Assembly: GCA_963844055.1 (NCBI GenBank)
Contig: CAWJMN010000002.1
Span: 1,860,001-1,924,000 of the forward strand
Source of the DNA: CAWJMN01 sp963844055
GTDB lineage: Bacteria > Planctomycetota > Planctomycetia > Pirellulales > Pirellulaceae
DNA: 64,000 bases
Reading direction: 5' to 3'
The notes under the pieces were generated by a model. It had not been told where the DNA came from and did no database searches. It saw nothing but the letters and a program-made list of their open reading frames with translations. Each line of letters opens with the position of its first letter. The stretch's first letter is position 1. The translations under genes were made by a program, and so were the position numbers. This document shows, in pieces, positions 35,154 to 45,242 of the stretch.

Positions 35154-37889
35154 ATGAGTGTTTGCCGCAAGACCCTAATGCTGAGCCTTGCCATGGCCTT
35201 TGGCGTCGTGGCTGGAAGCGCTTTGGCGGATGAGCCTGCTGCCGCTTCCAAGCCCGAGGTGAAGGCCGAGAAGCCTTCCACGATCGCCGCTGGAGAGACT
35301 CCACCCGCTGGCACCCCAATGGGATCTGCCGCTCCTGCGCCACCGCCCTACGCGGCTGTCCTCAAGGATATGAAGCCGGTCAACGGTCTTTTGACCATGT
35401 ACAACAAGGGAAATGGGCTCATCGCGGAGCTTGGCCCGAATGATTACAACGCCGAGTACATGGTGCTCATCAGCATTTCGCGGGGCATTGCCCAAGGGCA
35501 ATTGCTCGGGGGCATGAGCCTGTACTTTGGTGACGACTGGGTTTGGCAATTCCGCAAGGTCGACGACAACGTTCACATCGTGCGTCGCAACGTTCGCTTT
35601 AAGGCGAATCAAGGAAGCCCAGAAGCTGCCGCCGTCCAACGTTCTTACACCGATAGCGTGCTGTTTAGCTTGCCGATCATCATGAAGGGCCCCAAGGGGG
35701 GCGACCTTGTCGACTTCACCCAGGTCTTCATGAGCGACCTGCCGCAAATCAGCATGATGTTGCCTGGCTTTGGGTTTTCGCCACAAAAGTCGAGCTGGCA
35801 TTCCATCAAGGGCTTTGAAGGAAACATGGAACTGGAAGTTGCAGCCACTTATGCATCTTCAGGTTCTTCTGACATCGATACGGTGCCTGATAGCCGTGGC
35901 GTAGGGATCAACCTGCACTATTCCATCAGCAAGATTCCTGCTCCGGGCAGTTATCAACCACGTTTGGCCGATGATCGTGTGGGCTACTTCCTGACGGCGG
36001 TGAAGGACTTTTCCAGCAAGAGCGATCGCGATCAATTTGTTCGCTACGTCAATCGCTGGGACCTGCAAAAGGCCGACGCCCAAGCCAAGTTGTCTCCTCC
36101 CGTGAAGCCGATCAAGTTCTACATTGAAAAGACGGTTCCACGTAAATACGAGAAGGCGATTTACGACGGTATCTACGAATGGAATAAGGCATTTGAAGCT
36201 GCTGGCTTTGTTAATGCCATCATCGTGGAACGTCAGCCGGAAAAGGAAAGCTGGGATCCTGAAGATATCAATTACAACACGTTCCGCTGGATCACTTCGA
36301 ATGCCGGCTTTGCGATGGGTCCTTCCCGCGTCAATCCTTACACGGGGCAGATCCTCGATGCGGACATCATCTTTGATGCCGACTTTTTGACCTACTGGAA
36401 GGAAGACTTCGAGAACCTGACGCCCCAAGCCATTGCCGATATGACGGGTGGTCCCTTGGATTTCGATGGCAAGACGAAGCTTGTTGGTCCAAGAGGCGTA
36501 TTCTCGTCATCGCCAGTCGGAAACGATTGCCGTTTGTCGCGTGGTTTGACGGCTCAATTTGCTTATGGTGCTGCCGCTTTGCAGGCTGCTGCTGCCGATC
36601 CAAAGATCGCTGCTGAAAACCTCGACAAGTTCATCATGCAAGGTTTGAAAGAAGTGACCATGCACGAAGTTGGGCACACGCTCGGCCTGCGTCACAACTT
36701 CAAGGCGAGCAAGTGGCTCAGCTTGGCTGACATGAACAATCCCGAAAAGGCCAAGGGGGGCACCACCGCTTCGGTGATGGACTACACGCCACCAAATATC
36801 GTTACCAAGGGTCAGCCGCAAGGCGATTACTACACCCAGACTGTTGGTCCTTACGACATTTGGGCGATTTCTTACGGCTATACACCGTTCCCAGGGGGAA
36901 CCCAGGGAGAAGTAGAACAACTGAAGAAGATTGCTAACCGCAGTGGCGAACCTGCCCTGCTATACGCAACGGATGAAGATACCAGTGGTACTGATCCTGA
37001 CCCAGACAGCAACCGTTTTGACAACGGTGCTGACCCGGTTGAATATGCCAAGCATAAGGTTCAGCAGTTCACCGAACTGTTGCCCGGTTTGGTAGAACGG
37101 GTGACCGCTGAAGGGGACGATTTCACGCAAGCTCGCCGTGTGTTCAACATTCTGTTGGCTCAAAAGCAACAATCGCTCTTCTTTGCATCGCGTTATGTGG
37201 GTGGTCTGAAGACCTCGCGCAGCCACCGTGGTGACAAGGATGGTAAGCCACCGGTTTCGCTGGTAGATACCAAGTTGCAACGTGATGTGTTGGCCCTGCT
37301 GGAAGAGCAAGTCTTTAGTGACAAGCCTTACCAGTTCCCACCAGAACTGTACAACCAATTGGGTTGGTCGAACTGGAACCATTGGGGTGTTGAGTCGATT
37401 GGCCCACGCCGCAAGGACTTTGGCGTTCATGACTTCATTGAAGGCTGGCAGCTTCGAGTCCTTTCGCAGTTGATCTCGCCGGTCACGCTAGAGCGGATCC
37501 ACGATTCCGAACTCAAGGCAGCACCTGATGCTGATGTGTTGACGGTTGCGGAACTGATCGAGCGTTTGACGAAGAGCATCTACTCGGAAGTAGACACGAT
37601 CAAGGAAGGCGAGTTCACCACGCGTAAACCTGCCATCAGCAGCATCCGCCGCAATTTGCAGCGGGCTTACTTGCGTCGCATTGGAGACCTTTCCTTGGGG
37701 AACACTTCGGCTCCTCAGGATTGCCAAACGATCGCTTTCGATCAATTGGATGCTCTCAACGGTCGCATTCAGGCCCTGCTGGCCAACCAAGCGGTGAAGC
37801 TCGATGCTTACAGTCGTTCGCATTTGAAGGAAACGAGCAGCCGGATTCAGAAGGTGCTAGATGCCCGTCTGACGCTGAGCGGCCCGTAA
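35154..37889 (+). CDS. Exported zinc-dependent metalloprotease (DUF5117/DUF4953 metzincin)
   Basis: A 911-residue protein with a signal peptide (about 1-25, ending SALADE), a low-complexity Ala/Pro segment, DUF5117/5118-type N-terminal domains and a metzincin catalytic core, HEVGHTLGLRH (residues 504-514, HExxHxxGxxH). A methionine-turn candidate, SVMDY, follows about 40 residues later. The C-terminal part contains a DUF4953-like region. Such proteins are abundant in Bacteroidetes and planctomycetes and are thought to be secreted or periplasmic proteases of unknown substrate. AAGAGAG precedes the ATG. Confidence 0.88.
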   Translation: MSVCRKTLMLSLAMAFGVVAGSALADEPAAASKPEVKAEKPSTIAAGETPPAGTPMGSAAPAPPPYAAVLKDMKPVNGLLTMYNKGNGLIAELGPNDYNAEYMVLISISRGIAQGQLLGGMSLYFGDDWVWQFRKVDDNVHIVRRNVRFKANQGSPEAAAVQRSYTDSVLFSLPIIMKGPKGGDLVDFTQVFMSDLPQISMMLPGFGFSPQKSSWHSIKGFEGNMELEVAATYASSGSSDIDTVPDSRGVGINLHYSISKIPAPGSYQPRLADDRVGYFLTAVKDFSSKSDRDQFVRYVNRWDLQKADAQAKLSPPVKPIKFYIEKTVPRKYEKAIYDGIYEWNKAFEAAGFVNAIIVERQPEKESWDPEDINYNTFRWITSNAGFAMGPSRVNPYTGQILDADIIFDADFLTYWKEDFENLTPQAIADMTGGPLDFDGKTKLVGPRGVFSSSPVGNDCRLSRGLTAQFAYGAAALQAAAADPKIAAENLDKFIMQGLKEVTMHEVGHTLGLRHNFKASKWLSLADMNNPEKAKGGTTASVMDYTPPNIVTKGQPQGDYYTQTVGPYDIWAISYGYTPFPGGTQGEVEQLKKIANRSGEPALLYATDEDTSGTDPDPDSNRFDNGADPVEYAKHKVQQFTELLPGLVERVTAEGDDFTQARRVFNILLAQKQQSLFFASRYVGGLKTSRSHRGDKDGKPPVSLVDTKLQRDVLALLEEQVFSDKPYQFPPELYNQLGWSNWNHWGVESIGPRRKDFGVHDFIEGWQLRVLSQLISPVTLERIHDSELKAAPDADVLTVAELIERLTKSIYSEVDTIKEGEFTTRKPAISSIRRNLQRAYLRRIGDLSLGNTSAPQDCQTIAFDQLDALNGRIQALLANQAVKLDAYSRSHLKETSSRIQKVLDARLTLSGP

Positions 37890-37922
37890 TTCTCGGGTTC
37901 AATCACACGGAAAAACCTCACG

Positions 37923-37949
37923 CGCCCCGGCCATCACCGGGGCGTTTTT
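37923..37949 (+). terminator. Rho-independent terminator of the metalloprotease gene
   Basis: Perfect 8-bp stem CGCCCCGG with CCGGGGCG, 6-base loop and a T-run, 34 bp after the stop codon. Confidence 0.9.
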
Positions 37950-38047
37950 CTTTTCCCGCTTTTTACGGTTCGGCTTGCTTCGATAAAGCATCCCGGCAAA
38001 AATGAATTAGTGGCAATTCCGCCAAGCAGGAATTCAGGGGGGGGACC

Positions 38048-38209
38048 ATGAGCGATTACGACGCGCTTCACAGCGAAGAAAGTCCTTCACTCTCTTTAGA
38101 ATGGCTTGAGGAGATCCAACGACGATCTGATCGCTTTGATGCCGGGCAGGTGGAGACCATTCCCTGGGAGCAGATCAAAACAGAGTCAATCAAGCGACTG
38201 GGGCAGTGA
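38048..38209 (+). CDS. Orphan addiction-module component-like protein
   Basis: A 53-residue protein beginning MSDYDALHS and containing LSLEWLEEIQRRSDRFDAG then ETIPWEQIK, the pattern (EW-x2-EI-x-RR, D-A-G, IPWE) of the short putative addiction module component family. It is shorter than the usual 70-75 residues at the N-terminus. No RelE/ParE-like toxin gene follows; the next gene is P-II. A G-run serves as ribosome binding site before the ATG. Either an orphan antitoxin or a remnant. Confidence 0.6.
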   Translation: MSDYDALHSEESPSLSLEWLEEIQRRSDRFDAGQVETIPWEQIKTESIKRLGQ

Positions 38210-38329
38210 CTAAGCGGATGGGCTTGGTCCCGTTCCCTACTCCCGCCACTGCACTAAATCCCTAATTCGAGTATTATCGAAGTAGACGTAAATCCACTTT
38301 CCCCTCTCGCCGATAAGCTGGCTCCTCCC

Positions 38330-38695
38330 ATGCGAATGCTTGTGGCCCTCATTCAGCCTGCGAAACTCAAGGCGGTCCAAGATGCGCTGGCCAAGATCGG
38401 TGTTGACCGCATGACCGTATGCGACGCTGCGGGCTATGGGCAACAACTGGGGCAGGCATTTCCCAAGACAGCCACGGCCGGCACGTCTACAACGTCGCCG
38501 GCTCGCTTGGTCCGCAAGATTGCCATTGAGATTGCGGTGAATGAAGACTTCATCGATAAGACGGTGGAGACTATCACGCAAGCTGCTCGAACGGGTACTG
38601 AAGGCCGCATCGGCGACGGCAAGATCTTTCTGTTGCCATTGGAAGAAGTCATTCGCCTTAGCGATACCGTGCGCGGCCCCGAAGGGGTTTCGTAG
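38330..38695 (+). CDS. Divergent P-II family signalling protein
   Basis: A 121-residue protein with the P-II fold signatures: the MRMLVALIQPAKLKAVQDAL start and TGTEGRIGDGKIFLLPLEEVIR near the C-terminus. The T-loop (about residues 37-62) is unlike GlnB/GlnK: the GHTELYRGAEY stretch, with the uridylylated Tyr51, is replaced by a Thr/Ser/Ala-rich segment. So uridylylation is not expected, and partners may differ. No amtB or glnA is adjacent. P-II proteins sense 2-oxoglutarate and adenylates; whether this one does is open. Confidence 0.8.
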   Translation: MRMLVALIQPAKLKAVQDALAKIGVDRMTVCDAAGYGQQLGQAFPKTATAGTSTTSPARLVRKIAIEIAVNEDFIDKTVETITQAARTGTEGRIGDGKIFLLPLEEVIRLSDTVRGPEGVS

Positions 38696-38703
38696 GCTTT
38701 CTT

Positions 38704-38745
38704 GAAAGGCTGGTTCAGCGGCCTTTCATTTCCCTCTTTTTTTCC
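38704..38745 (+). terminator. Probable terminator after the P-II gene
   Basis: Stem GAAAGGC (38704-38710) with GCCTTTC (38721-38727), 10-base loop, then a pyrimidine tract ending in seven Ts about nine bases on. The gap before the T-run makes it weaker than a classic terminator. Confidence 0.45.
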
Positions 38746-38878
38746 GCCGCCATATCAACGCTCTACGGGGTATGGTCGTCGCTTACGCTTCCGGCTCTGA
38801 TGTTCAGCTTCTCCATTCAGCGTCGATGCGGAACCCTGACGTTCGCTGCTATATCGTTTGATTCTTTCATGCCGTTGT

Positions 38879-39823
38879 CTATCTCTTCTTCCGTTTAGGC
38901 TCTTCGCAAAATCGTTTCCACCGCAGTGTTAACGCTGATTTCTCCGGGTGATTTCTGGTCTCTTGGGGTAGCTGTACCTTTGTGCCATGAAATTCATTTA
39001 GGCTTGTTGAAAGTAGAACTGGCGCTAAGACCACTTTGTGCGTCGTTGGATCAATCCCAATAAGGTTGAGGTCAAAAAGTGTATGTATATCTGCACGAAG
39101 CAATAGTCCATTCGAAACCCTATTTGAGCTCTGCTCTGCATAGGGGGCTATATGAGCGGCCTCGAGCGCATCAATCGCATCACATCCAGTGATGGCGCAG
39201 CGGCCTGAATAGGCGGCAAGGAGGTTCCTCCGAAACAGCGGCTGGCCTTGCCGCTGCGTTATCTCTCGAAGTACCTTTTTGATTTCACTGTCAGCATCCC
39301 GAGGGTCATAATATCCTTCTGAGCATAGTTGGGTTTTGGCCTGCTGCAGAATTAATAACGTTTGCTCTGGCGCATTGCTATCGATACTGTAATCAAGTGG
39401 CCATCCGGCTTTGCGGGCGTCTATTCCTCTGAACCATCCATTTCGCGGGAAATCGATTGTCGTAGGCTTCTCAAAGTCACATTCACCCAGAATGTCCACT
39501 CTAAATAGTATGCAGTATCCCTGATCGGCTGCTCCATCGAAGTAGCTATTGTTGGTGTCGTCAGCGCCATGTTTTTTCAAAAACGATTTGGCCTCATGTT
39601 TGTTTAAATATTTAGATCGCTCTAGCATTCGAATTCTAGATTGCCAAGCAATCGTTTTGTTTTTCGAGTCGTACCAGTATAAAATATCGCTTTTAGACAA
39701 CTCGTTAAAAGGCCAGAGCTTTTTTCCCCACATGTTGTACCAATACTCTGCCTCCATCTCCTTCGCTGTTTGCGGTATTGAATATCCTCTGCCACCTCTG
39801 CTTGTAATGAATTCATTGGGCAT
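38879..39823 (-). CDS. HNH endonuclease family protein
   Basis: A 314-residue protein. The C-terminal HNH domain (about 195-260) has YSGRCAITGC, then DALEAAHIAPYAE, an N at the SNG position and LLLRADIHTLFD, the order of HNH restriction-like nucleases. The N-terminal 190 residues have no family I recognise and may bind target DNA. The gene is clearly more AT-rich than its neighbours, which suggests acquisition by transfer. No methyltransferase gene is adjacent, so it would be a solitary nuclease or a modification-dependent one. Confidence 0.75.
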   Translation of the reverse strand: MPNEFITSRGGRGYSIPQTAKEMEAEYWYNMWGKKLWPFNELSKSDILYWYDSKNKTIAWQSRIRMLERSKYLNKHEAKSFLKKHGADDTNNSYFDGAADQGYCILFRVDILGECDFEKPTTIDFPRNGWFRGIDARKAGWPLDYSIDSNAPEQTLLILQQAKTQLCSEGYYDPRDADSEIKKVLREITQRQGQPLFRRNLLAAYSGRCAITGCDAIDALEAAHIAPYAEQSSNRVSNGLLLRADIHTLFDLNLIGIDPTTHKVVLAPVLLSTSLNEFHGTKVQLPQETRNHPEKSALTLRWKRFCEEPKRKKR

Positions 39824-40249
39824 CTAGGTGTTCCTTTTTGCACTCGATTAACAAGGCATTAATGGCCGTGTTTTAGCAGCCCAGTGTAACAGCGTGATGT
39901 TATTGAAAACCAGAGGACCTTACTAAGTGAGGATGGATAATTAGAGGCGAGTAGGTTTGAGGCGTTAAGTGATTTGCGCGTAATTGCGTTTGGGAATTAG
40001 TTGTTCTTCAGTTCGGCCCTTAAGACAATAGAGGTCTCCTCGTTGGGTTTGTGTCAGCTGGTACGCCGCGTACGGTCATCCGTCCGAACGAGCTCCGCTT
40101 TGTGTTCCTGATTTAAAGCGGGACCTGCCTCTTGCCTTTCGGTTGCCACGCGTGCTATTTACCGCCTATCCCTTTTTCCCTGGCCATAAAAAAAGCCCCT
40201 GCATTGCTGCAAGGGCTTTCGATTTTCAAACGTCACGGAACTTAAGCGA
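39824..40249. terminator. Gap with terminator for the SMP-30 gene (40187-40219)
   Basis: The stem AAAGCCCCTGCA (40192-40203) with TGCAAGGGCTTT (40208-40219, one mismatch) reads on the minus strand into a long T-run and ends the SMP-30-like gene. The other roughly 360 bp hold the HNH gene promoter and nothing else recognised. Confidence 0.7.
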
Positions 40250-41332
40250 CTACCAGCCGCCGACCAGCGTCTTCACGCGGCAGACGTGCATGTCAGCCGT
40301 GATGAATAGCGTCTTGCCGTCTTCGCCGAACTTGCAGTTGGCCGTAGGAACCGTGGTGTTGATCCGGCCCAGTGGCTTGCCAGCAGGCGAGAAGCAATAC
40401 ACGCCGCCAGGACCGGTGGCCCAAACGTTGCCCGCCTTATCGACGGCGAGTCCGTCTGGCAAACCGGGGCGACCTTCTTTGACCCAAGCCGTCGAATCGA
40501 AGAAGACCTTTCCTTCGCCGAGCGTGCCGTCTGCCTTCACAGGGAAGGACTTCCAAATGGCCGCGTCAGGATCGGACTGTGCTACGTACAGCGTCTTTTG
40601 ATCAGGCGAGAAGCCAATGCCGTTGGGACGGGTCATTTCCTTGGTTAGCAGGGTGACCTTGCCATCCTTCGACAGGCGATAAACGCCGCACCAGTCCAGC
40701 TCACGGGCAGGATCGTCATAACGCTTTGGCAGGCCGTACGGTGGATCGGTGAAGTACAAATCGCCATTGGCGTGATAGACCAAGTCGTTCGGGCTGTTGA
40801 AGCGCTTGCCATCGTACTTATCGGCAATGGTTACCAGTTTGCCGTCGGCCGTCATCCGCTTTACACAGCGATCACCATGGCAGCACATGACCAGGTTGCC
40901 ATCTTTATCGAGCGTTAAGCCGTTCGTGCCGGGCTCTTCGCCAGCGAAGGGAGTCGTGCCGGTGTAGCCGACCTTTTCCTTGAAGACTGTCAGCCCGCTT
41001 TTGGCATCCCAGCGCATGATCTTATTAGGGGGAATGTCGGAAAACAGCCAGTAGCCACCAGACTTCACCCAGACCGGCCCTTCGGACCAATCAAAGCCCG
41101 AAGCGAGGATCTCGGTCTTTTCGCCGGGAGCGACAAGCTTTTCAAACGAGGGGTCGTAACTCTCAATATTGCCAAGGTTCTTCATCGTTGGTTTGCCAGG
41201 CTCAGCGGCGATTGCCGATGGAGCGAATAAGGGGCTTGTCACTACGCCACACGACAGCACAGCAGCCAAGGCCATCTCGCCCAGTGGACGGGACCATTTT
41301 TTCAAAGCAGAGGAAGTAATCAGGTTGTTCAT
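40250..41332 (-). CDS. Exported SMP-30/gluconolactonase-like protein
   Basis: A 360-residue protein with a signal peptide (about 1-40, ending AIAAE) and a six-bladed beta-propeller of the SMP-30/gluconolactonase/LRE family: WSEGPVW, LFSDIPPNKI, NGLTLDKDGNL, SPNDLVYHANGDLYFTDPPYG and RPNGIGFSPD. These residues include the metal-binding E, N and D positions. The family opens sugar lactones; the true substrate here is unknown. Start ATG 41332 (MNNLITSS) is chosen so that the signal peptide is N-terminal. Confidence 0.88.
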   Translation of the reverse strand: MNNLITSSALKKWSRPLGEMALAAVLSCGVVTSPLFAPSAIAAEPGKPTMKNLGNIESYDPSFEKLVAPGEKTEILASGFDWSEGPVWVKSGGYWLFSDIPPNKIMRWDAKSGLTVFKEKVGYTGTTPFAGEEPGTNGLTLDKDGNLVMCCHGDRCVKRMTADGKLVTIADKYDGKRFNSPNDLVYHANGDLYFTDPPYGLPKRYDDPARELDWCGVYRLSKDGKVTLLTKEMTRPNGIGFSPDQKTLYVAQSDPDAAIWKSFPVKADGTLGEGKVFFDSTAWVKEGRPGLPDGLAVDKAGNVWATGPGGVYCFSPAGKPLGRINTTVPTANCKFGEDGKTLFITADMHVCRVKTLVGGW

Positions 41333-41412
41333 GAAGAGGGCTTTCCATTGCAAGAGCTAATAAGCATAACGAACACCAACATTGCAAACCGTTTATCGTA
41401 AAGGGCGTGGCA

Positions 41413-42138
41413 TTAGCCACCGAGGCCCTTAAGGACTTGGTCCAAAATCGCCCGGCCACCATCGTCGAGCTCTTCCGAGCCGCGTATCTTTTCCAGCTTT
41501 TCACGCGCCTTTCTCATGGCGGCATCGACGTCCACTTCGGTTCCATCAATGCCCCCCAGTAGCGATTCTTCGGGCTTGGGCTTTGCCGCCAGCTTGCACA
41601 TTTGATACAGGCGAGCTGCTTCAGGATGCTTGGCGGCGAGTTCTTCTAGGCTGGTGGCTATGTAGTGCTTAACCTCTTCGGTGTCATCAGGCTGATAGGT
41701 CGTCACCAACATGGAGACCGCGCCGCTGGGCTTTTCGGTGATCAACACCGATTTGTTGTCGGTGCTGACTTGCAAAATCCGCCGACCATTCACCAGGTTA
41801 CGACTGACAGCGACATTTCCCTCCAGCCCCATCCCTTCGGGTGCATCACCGCCGCGTCCTACGGGACCTTTGGGGCGACGATCCATGGGGACTTCGGGAT
41901 CTCCCGCAGGCGTGAGCTTTTCTTTTCCACCGTCCTTGTTGCCACCAATCGCTGGCCCCGTGGAGCGAGTGCCACCTGCACGGGCTTTGGCGCCTCCCCG
42001 TGTCGTTGCGCTCCCTTTGGTGGTCGCTTTGCTTGTGACAGGTTCTTCCTGGGCATTGGCAACCGTTGGAAGTGAGCAGATGCCCAGCCCTAGTGCCACG
42101 ATGAGCGGCATCCGCAGGAAGTATTTTGAAATCGCCAT
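41413..42138 (-). CDS. Exported hypothetical protein
   Basis: A 241-residue protein with a signal peptide (about 1-29, ending ANAQ), a low-complexity Thr/Gly/Lys/Arg-rich stretch (about 30-75) and a compact C-terminal part (about 110-241) with VNGRRILQVSTDNKSVLI. No family is recognised. It follows the DUF1549/DUF1553 gene on the same strand at 148 bp and may share its transcript. Confidence 0.6.
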   Translation of the reverse strand: MAISKYFLRMPLIVALGLGICSLPTVANAQEEPVTSKATTKGSATTRGGAKARAGGTRSTGPAIGGNKDGGKEKLTPAGDPEVPMDRRPKGPVGRGGDAPEGMGLEGNVAVSRNLVNGRRILQVSTDNKSVLITEKPSGAVSMLVTTYQPDDTEEVKHYIATSLEELAAKHPEAARLYQMCKLAAKPKPEESLLGGIDGTEVDVDAAMRKAREKLEKIRGSEELDDGGRAILDQVLKGLGG

Positions 42139-42286
42139 GTTCGTTTCCTGTCAGAGAAAGCAGAGTGCCCAGGGAAAGTTCCAACCGTCAGGCTATCCGA
42201 TGGGAGAGCAAAAATCCAGAAAATGCTTGCACGCCGGTAGGCAAAAATCTTGCCAAAGTGGTGCCAGGGCGTAAGAACGGCCGTCT

Positions 42287-43862
42287 TTAGTGGTTAACCA
42301 CAAACTCAGGACTGCTGAGCAGTGCCCACAAGCAGTCGCCGAGGGCCTTGGGCTTTTCTTCGCTAGGGACGGATTCGAGTTGCTCGCGAAACAGCCGCTG
42401 TTCTTCCTCGTCAGGCAGGCGTGAAAGCGTGGCCAGGAAGAGGATTTCGATCCGCTGTTCGTCGCTAAACAGCGGTGACTGGATTGCACCCAGTACGGGG
42501 CTTTGTACGGGATCGGTCAGTTCGGCCGCTTCGGGAGAGTTCATTCTGGCCAGCGCTTGCAATACGCCGGCGGAGTACTCAATGGGGGATCGGGCGGGAG
42601 GAGCCATCTTGCCCAGGAACGTGAGCCGCCGTGGATCTGCTAGTCGTGAGTTTCCTAGTCCCATGTTTGGATTGGCCACCACCTTTTGCCCCACCACACG
42701 CGAAAGGGAGTCGAAGAGTTGTTCGGGTGTAAGGACCTTAGTGGTTTGAACGGCAAACAGCTCGGTGGGAGGAAGTGGCTTCTCTTCGGAATAACGACTC
42801 GTTCGCTGATAGGCGCGTGTCATCACCAGCGTTTCGTACAGCTTATGCAAATCGAAACCCTGCTCGACAAAGTATCGAGACAGAACCTCCAGTACATCGG
42901 GATGGCTGAGCCGGATTCTTGGGGCCAAAGTCATCGAGCGGTTCGACCAAGCCGCGACCAAACAGTTGTGACCAAGCTCGGTTGACGGCGGCCTGTGCCA
43001 AGTAGGGATTGTCGCGCGACGCCATCCAGATCGCCAATTGGGTGCGGCGACTTCCTTGTGGTTCAAAGTGATTGGCATTGGCGACCGGATACTTGGGCGC
43101 AATGGGCTCCTCTTTGCCTGGGAGCATCACTTCCCCCTGATCAAGTTCTGTGATGGGCGAATTGGGAGCGATCGGCATATCCATGGCCGGGCGTTGCAAC
43201 CGAGCAAAGAAGGCGGCGTATCCCCAGAAGTCCCTTTGTTTCCAGTGGTCAAAGGGGTGGTCGTGGCACTGAGCGCATTCGATCTGCAAACCGAGGAAGA
43301 GCCGCGCCGTGCTTGCCGCCAGTTTTTCGGGGGCACGCTCCAGCGAATTGTAGTAGGCGGCCGGCCCCACTTCATCGCCGGTGGTGGCGACCAAGAATTC
43401 GGAGACCAGGTTGTCGTAGCGGAGGTTCTCTGCAAATCGTTCCTGCAGCCAGTTCTGCACACCGATGGAATTGGCAAGTTGTTCCGGAGTGTTGGAGCCC
43501 GGCAAGAGCAAGTTTCGCCATGTGTTGGCTTGATGGGTGGCATGCAGCGGGCTGGCGAGCAACTGCGTCACCAGTTTTTGCCGCTTGTCGGCCGAAGTAT
43601 CTGCCAAGAAGGAGCGTACTTCCGCCACGCGCGGTGTCACGCCACACAAATCAAGGTAAACGCGGCGTAAGAACTCACTATCGTCAGAGGGTGCGGCCGG
43701 CGCGATCGCAGCATCTTGGAGCCGCTTTTCAATGGCAAGGTCGACCGCCTCTGCTACTTGCTTTGCGGTGAGGTCTTTTGCCTCGTCTCCTTGCGCATAG
43801 GCCAGCCCCAAGAGCAAAGCTAGTCCTGACGCGAGCAGCGCTAGGCCGAAGGAGGATTTCAT
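42287..43862 (-). CDS. DUF1549/DUF1553 protein, frameshifted
   Basis: Two frames combine into a 524-residue protein. The first has a signal peptide (MKSSFGLALLASGLALLLG), then DUF1549 with FLRRVYLDLCGVTP and a CAQCHDHPFD motif, a c-type-heme-like CxxCH variant. DUF1553 begins with NRAWSQLFGRGLVEPLDDFGPKNPA and continues in the second frame with SHPDVLEVLSRYF to the end (LLSSPEFVVNH). The break is at CTGAG (42906-42910, CTCAG in gene sense); CTAG restores NPASHPD, the family's signature. ATG 43862 has GAGG upstream. Usually these proteins pair with DUF1501, found here 5 kb away. Confidence 0.85.
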
Positions 43863-44028
43863 CGCAAGCCTCAAATGCCGTTTCTGGTTTTCCATTCCCC
43901 TGTGTTTTAACGCAGGAGGCCTTGGATTGCAAAAGAAACACGCATTCGCTTTCGAGAAGCGAGGCAAAAGAAGGGCTGATTTGCCCGGAGATATCCCTGT
44001 ACAGTAATCTAGGGAAAAGCCATCGGCT

Positions 44029-44884
44029 TTATTGTAGCGAGCGGAGCTGAGAAAGCTGTTGCTGCTGGGATTTGGAGAGCACTTCCAGGATCGCTTGGGC
44101 GGCATAGTCGGTCGTGCCGAAGCTGCGGTGGGCGGTCAGTTCGCGGAGTGCGTCAATCTGTTGTTGCTGTCCAGCGGTCAGATGGAGCTGCTGGATGACT
44201 TGGGGATTGCTCAGCAGGTCGGCAAGTTGGGGCGAAGTGCTTACAAAGGATGCAGCATGTCGCGCTTGACGCTGAACCGCTGCTTTGGCAACGCCTTTGT
44301 CGTTCGCCCGCTTGATCGTCGTCAGCTCTTTTGAGGTGCGCTGGGTCGCATCGATTGGCGATGCTTGAATATCGCAGTCTAAGCCGGTTGAGGTTGTGCG
44401 CAGTGCTATTTACCACTCGAGAGGCTTTGCTGTCGCTGGTGGAACTGTCGCGCCGTTCCCAAGCAACCATCTCCGTTGCCATGAACAGAATGAGCAGGCT
44501 CGCGGCCACAAGGCCGATTGCGCCTCCCGCAGCCGCGCGAGAATAAACGACGCCTGCCCGCCGGAATTGACCAAAGTAAGATCCCGCGACCGACCCCGAG
44601 ACCGGTTCTGCGGTGACATTTCGCACGCGAGTTACCCCAATCAGTTGTCCATCGGGATATTGCTCGATGCGGGCAAGACGAACTACGGAGTGTACCCAGG
44701 GGGAAATCAACTCGGCATTTTGGTTTTCAACGATGGGAAGGCGAAATGGGGAGACAATGGCAAAACCGCCGGCAGATTCATCAATGACACGAACCGAAAA
44801 CCGATGGCTGTTCACGATGAGCGTTGCCACCTGCCGATCGTTGGCGACTTGATTTCGCGAGGATTGTCGTTGATTGCGGGCCAT
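44029..44884 (-). CDS. PilZ-like membrane protein, frameshifted
   Basis: A 284-residue protein once one break is bridged. Residues about 18-95 resemble a PilZ-type beta-barrel (DESAGGFAIVSP, GVTRVRN), a membrane helix lies near 120-145, and the C-terminal part is helical and Gln-rich (LADLLSNPQVIQQL, QQQQIDALREL). The break is at CTAAG (44379-44383, CTTAG in gene sense). Reading CTAG gives a continuous frame to TAA at 44029; without it the protein ends in low-complexity basic sequence. PilZ domains bind cyclic di-GMP, but the RxxxR motif is not clear here. Confidence 0.6.
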
Positions 44885-45242
44885 CGTATGTCTCGCTTCG
44901 GGACGGCGGCATGAGAGCTGCCGTTATCAAAGAAACTTATATGTCTCAAAGAAAACCTAGGTCGAACGGCCAAGGCTCTACGGGTTGCCAAGCAAAATTG
45001 CGGGTCCAAATCCGTCCAAACACGTGAAAATGCACGGCCTGGTGGGGTTTTGTGGATTGGGGAGGGGTGGTGGCAGGGGAGATCCCCTCAATCCCCCTTA
45101 AAAATGGCAGTTTGCCTGGCGGGTGGTAACCTGCATACAATTTTCTCTACCGAGGCCACGCAGGGGGGTATGCTTAAGGCACCCTGCCGTCGCGCTGGGG
45201 TTTAAGAGACCAAGTCCCTTCCCTTGTCCGTTAGTCGATTCG
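44885..45242. promoter_or_regulatory. Divergent region between PilZ-like and phosphatase genes
   Basis: A 358-bp gap that must hold both promoters. No clear elements or small genes found. Confidence 0.3.

Noticed and set aside
34808..35314. Minus-strand open frame of 168 codons opposite the metalloprotease start
   Set aside because: Antisense to a clear signal peptide and promoter region; no similarity.
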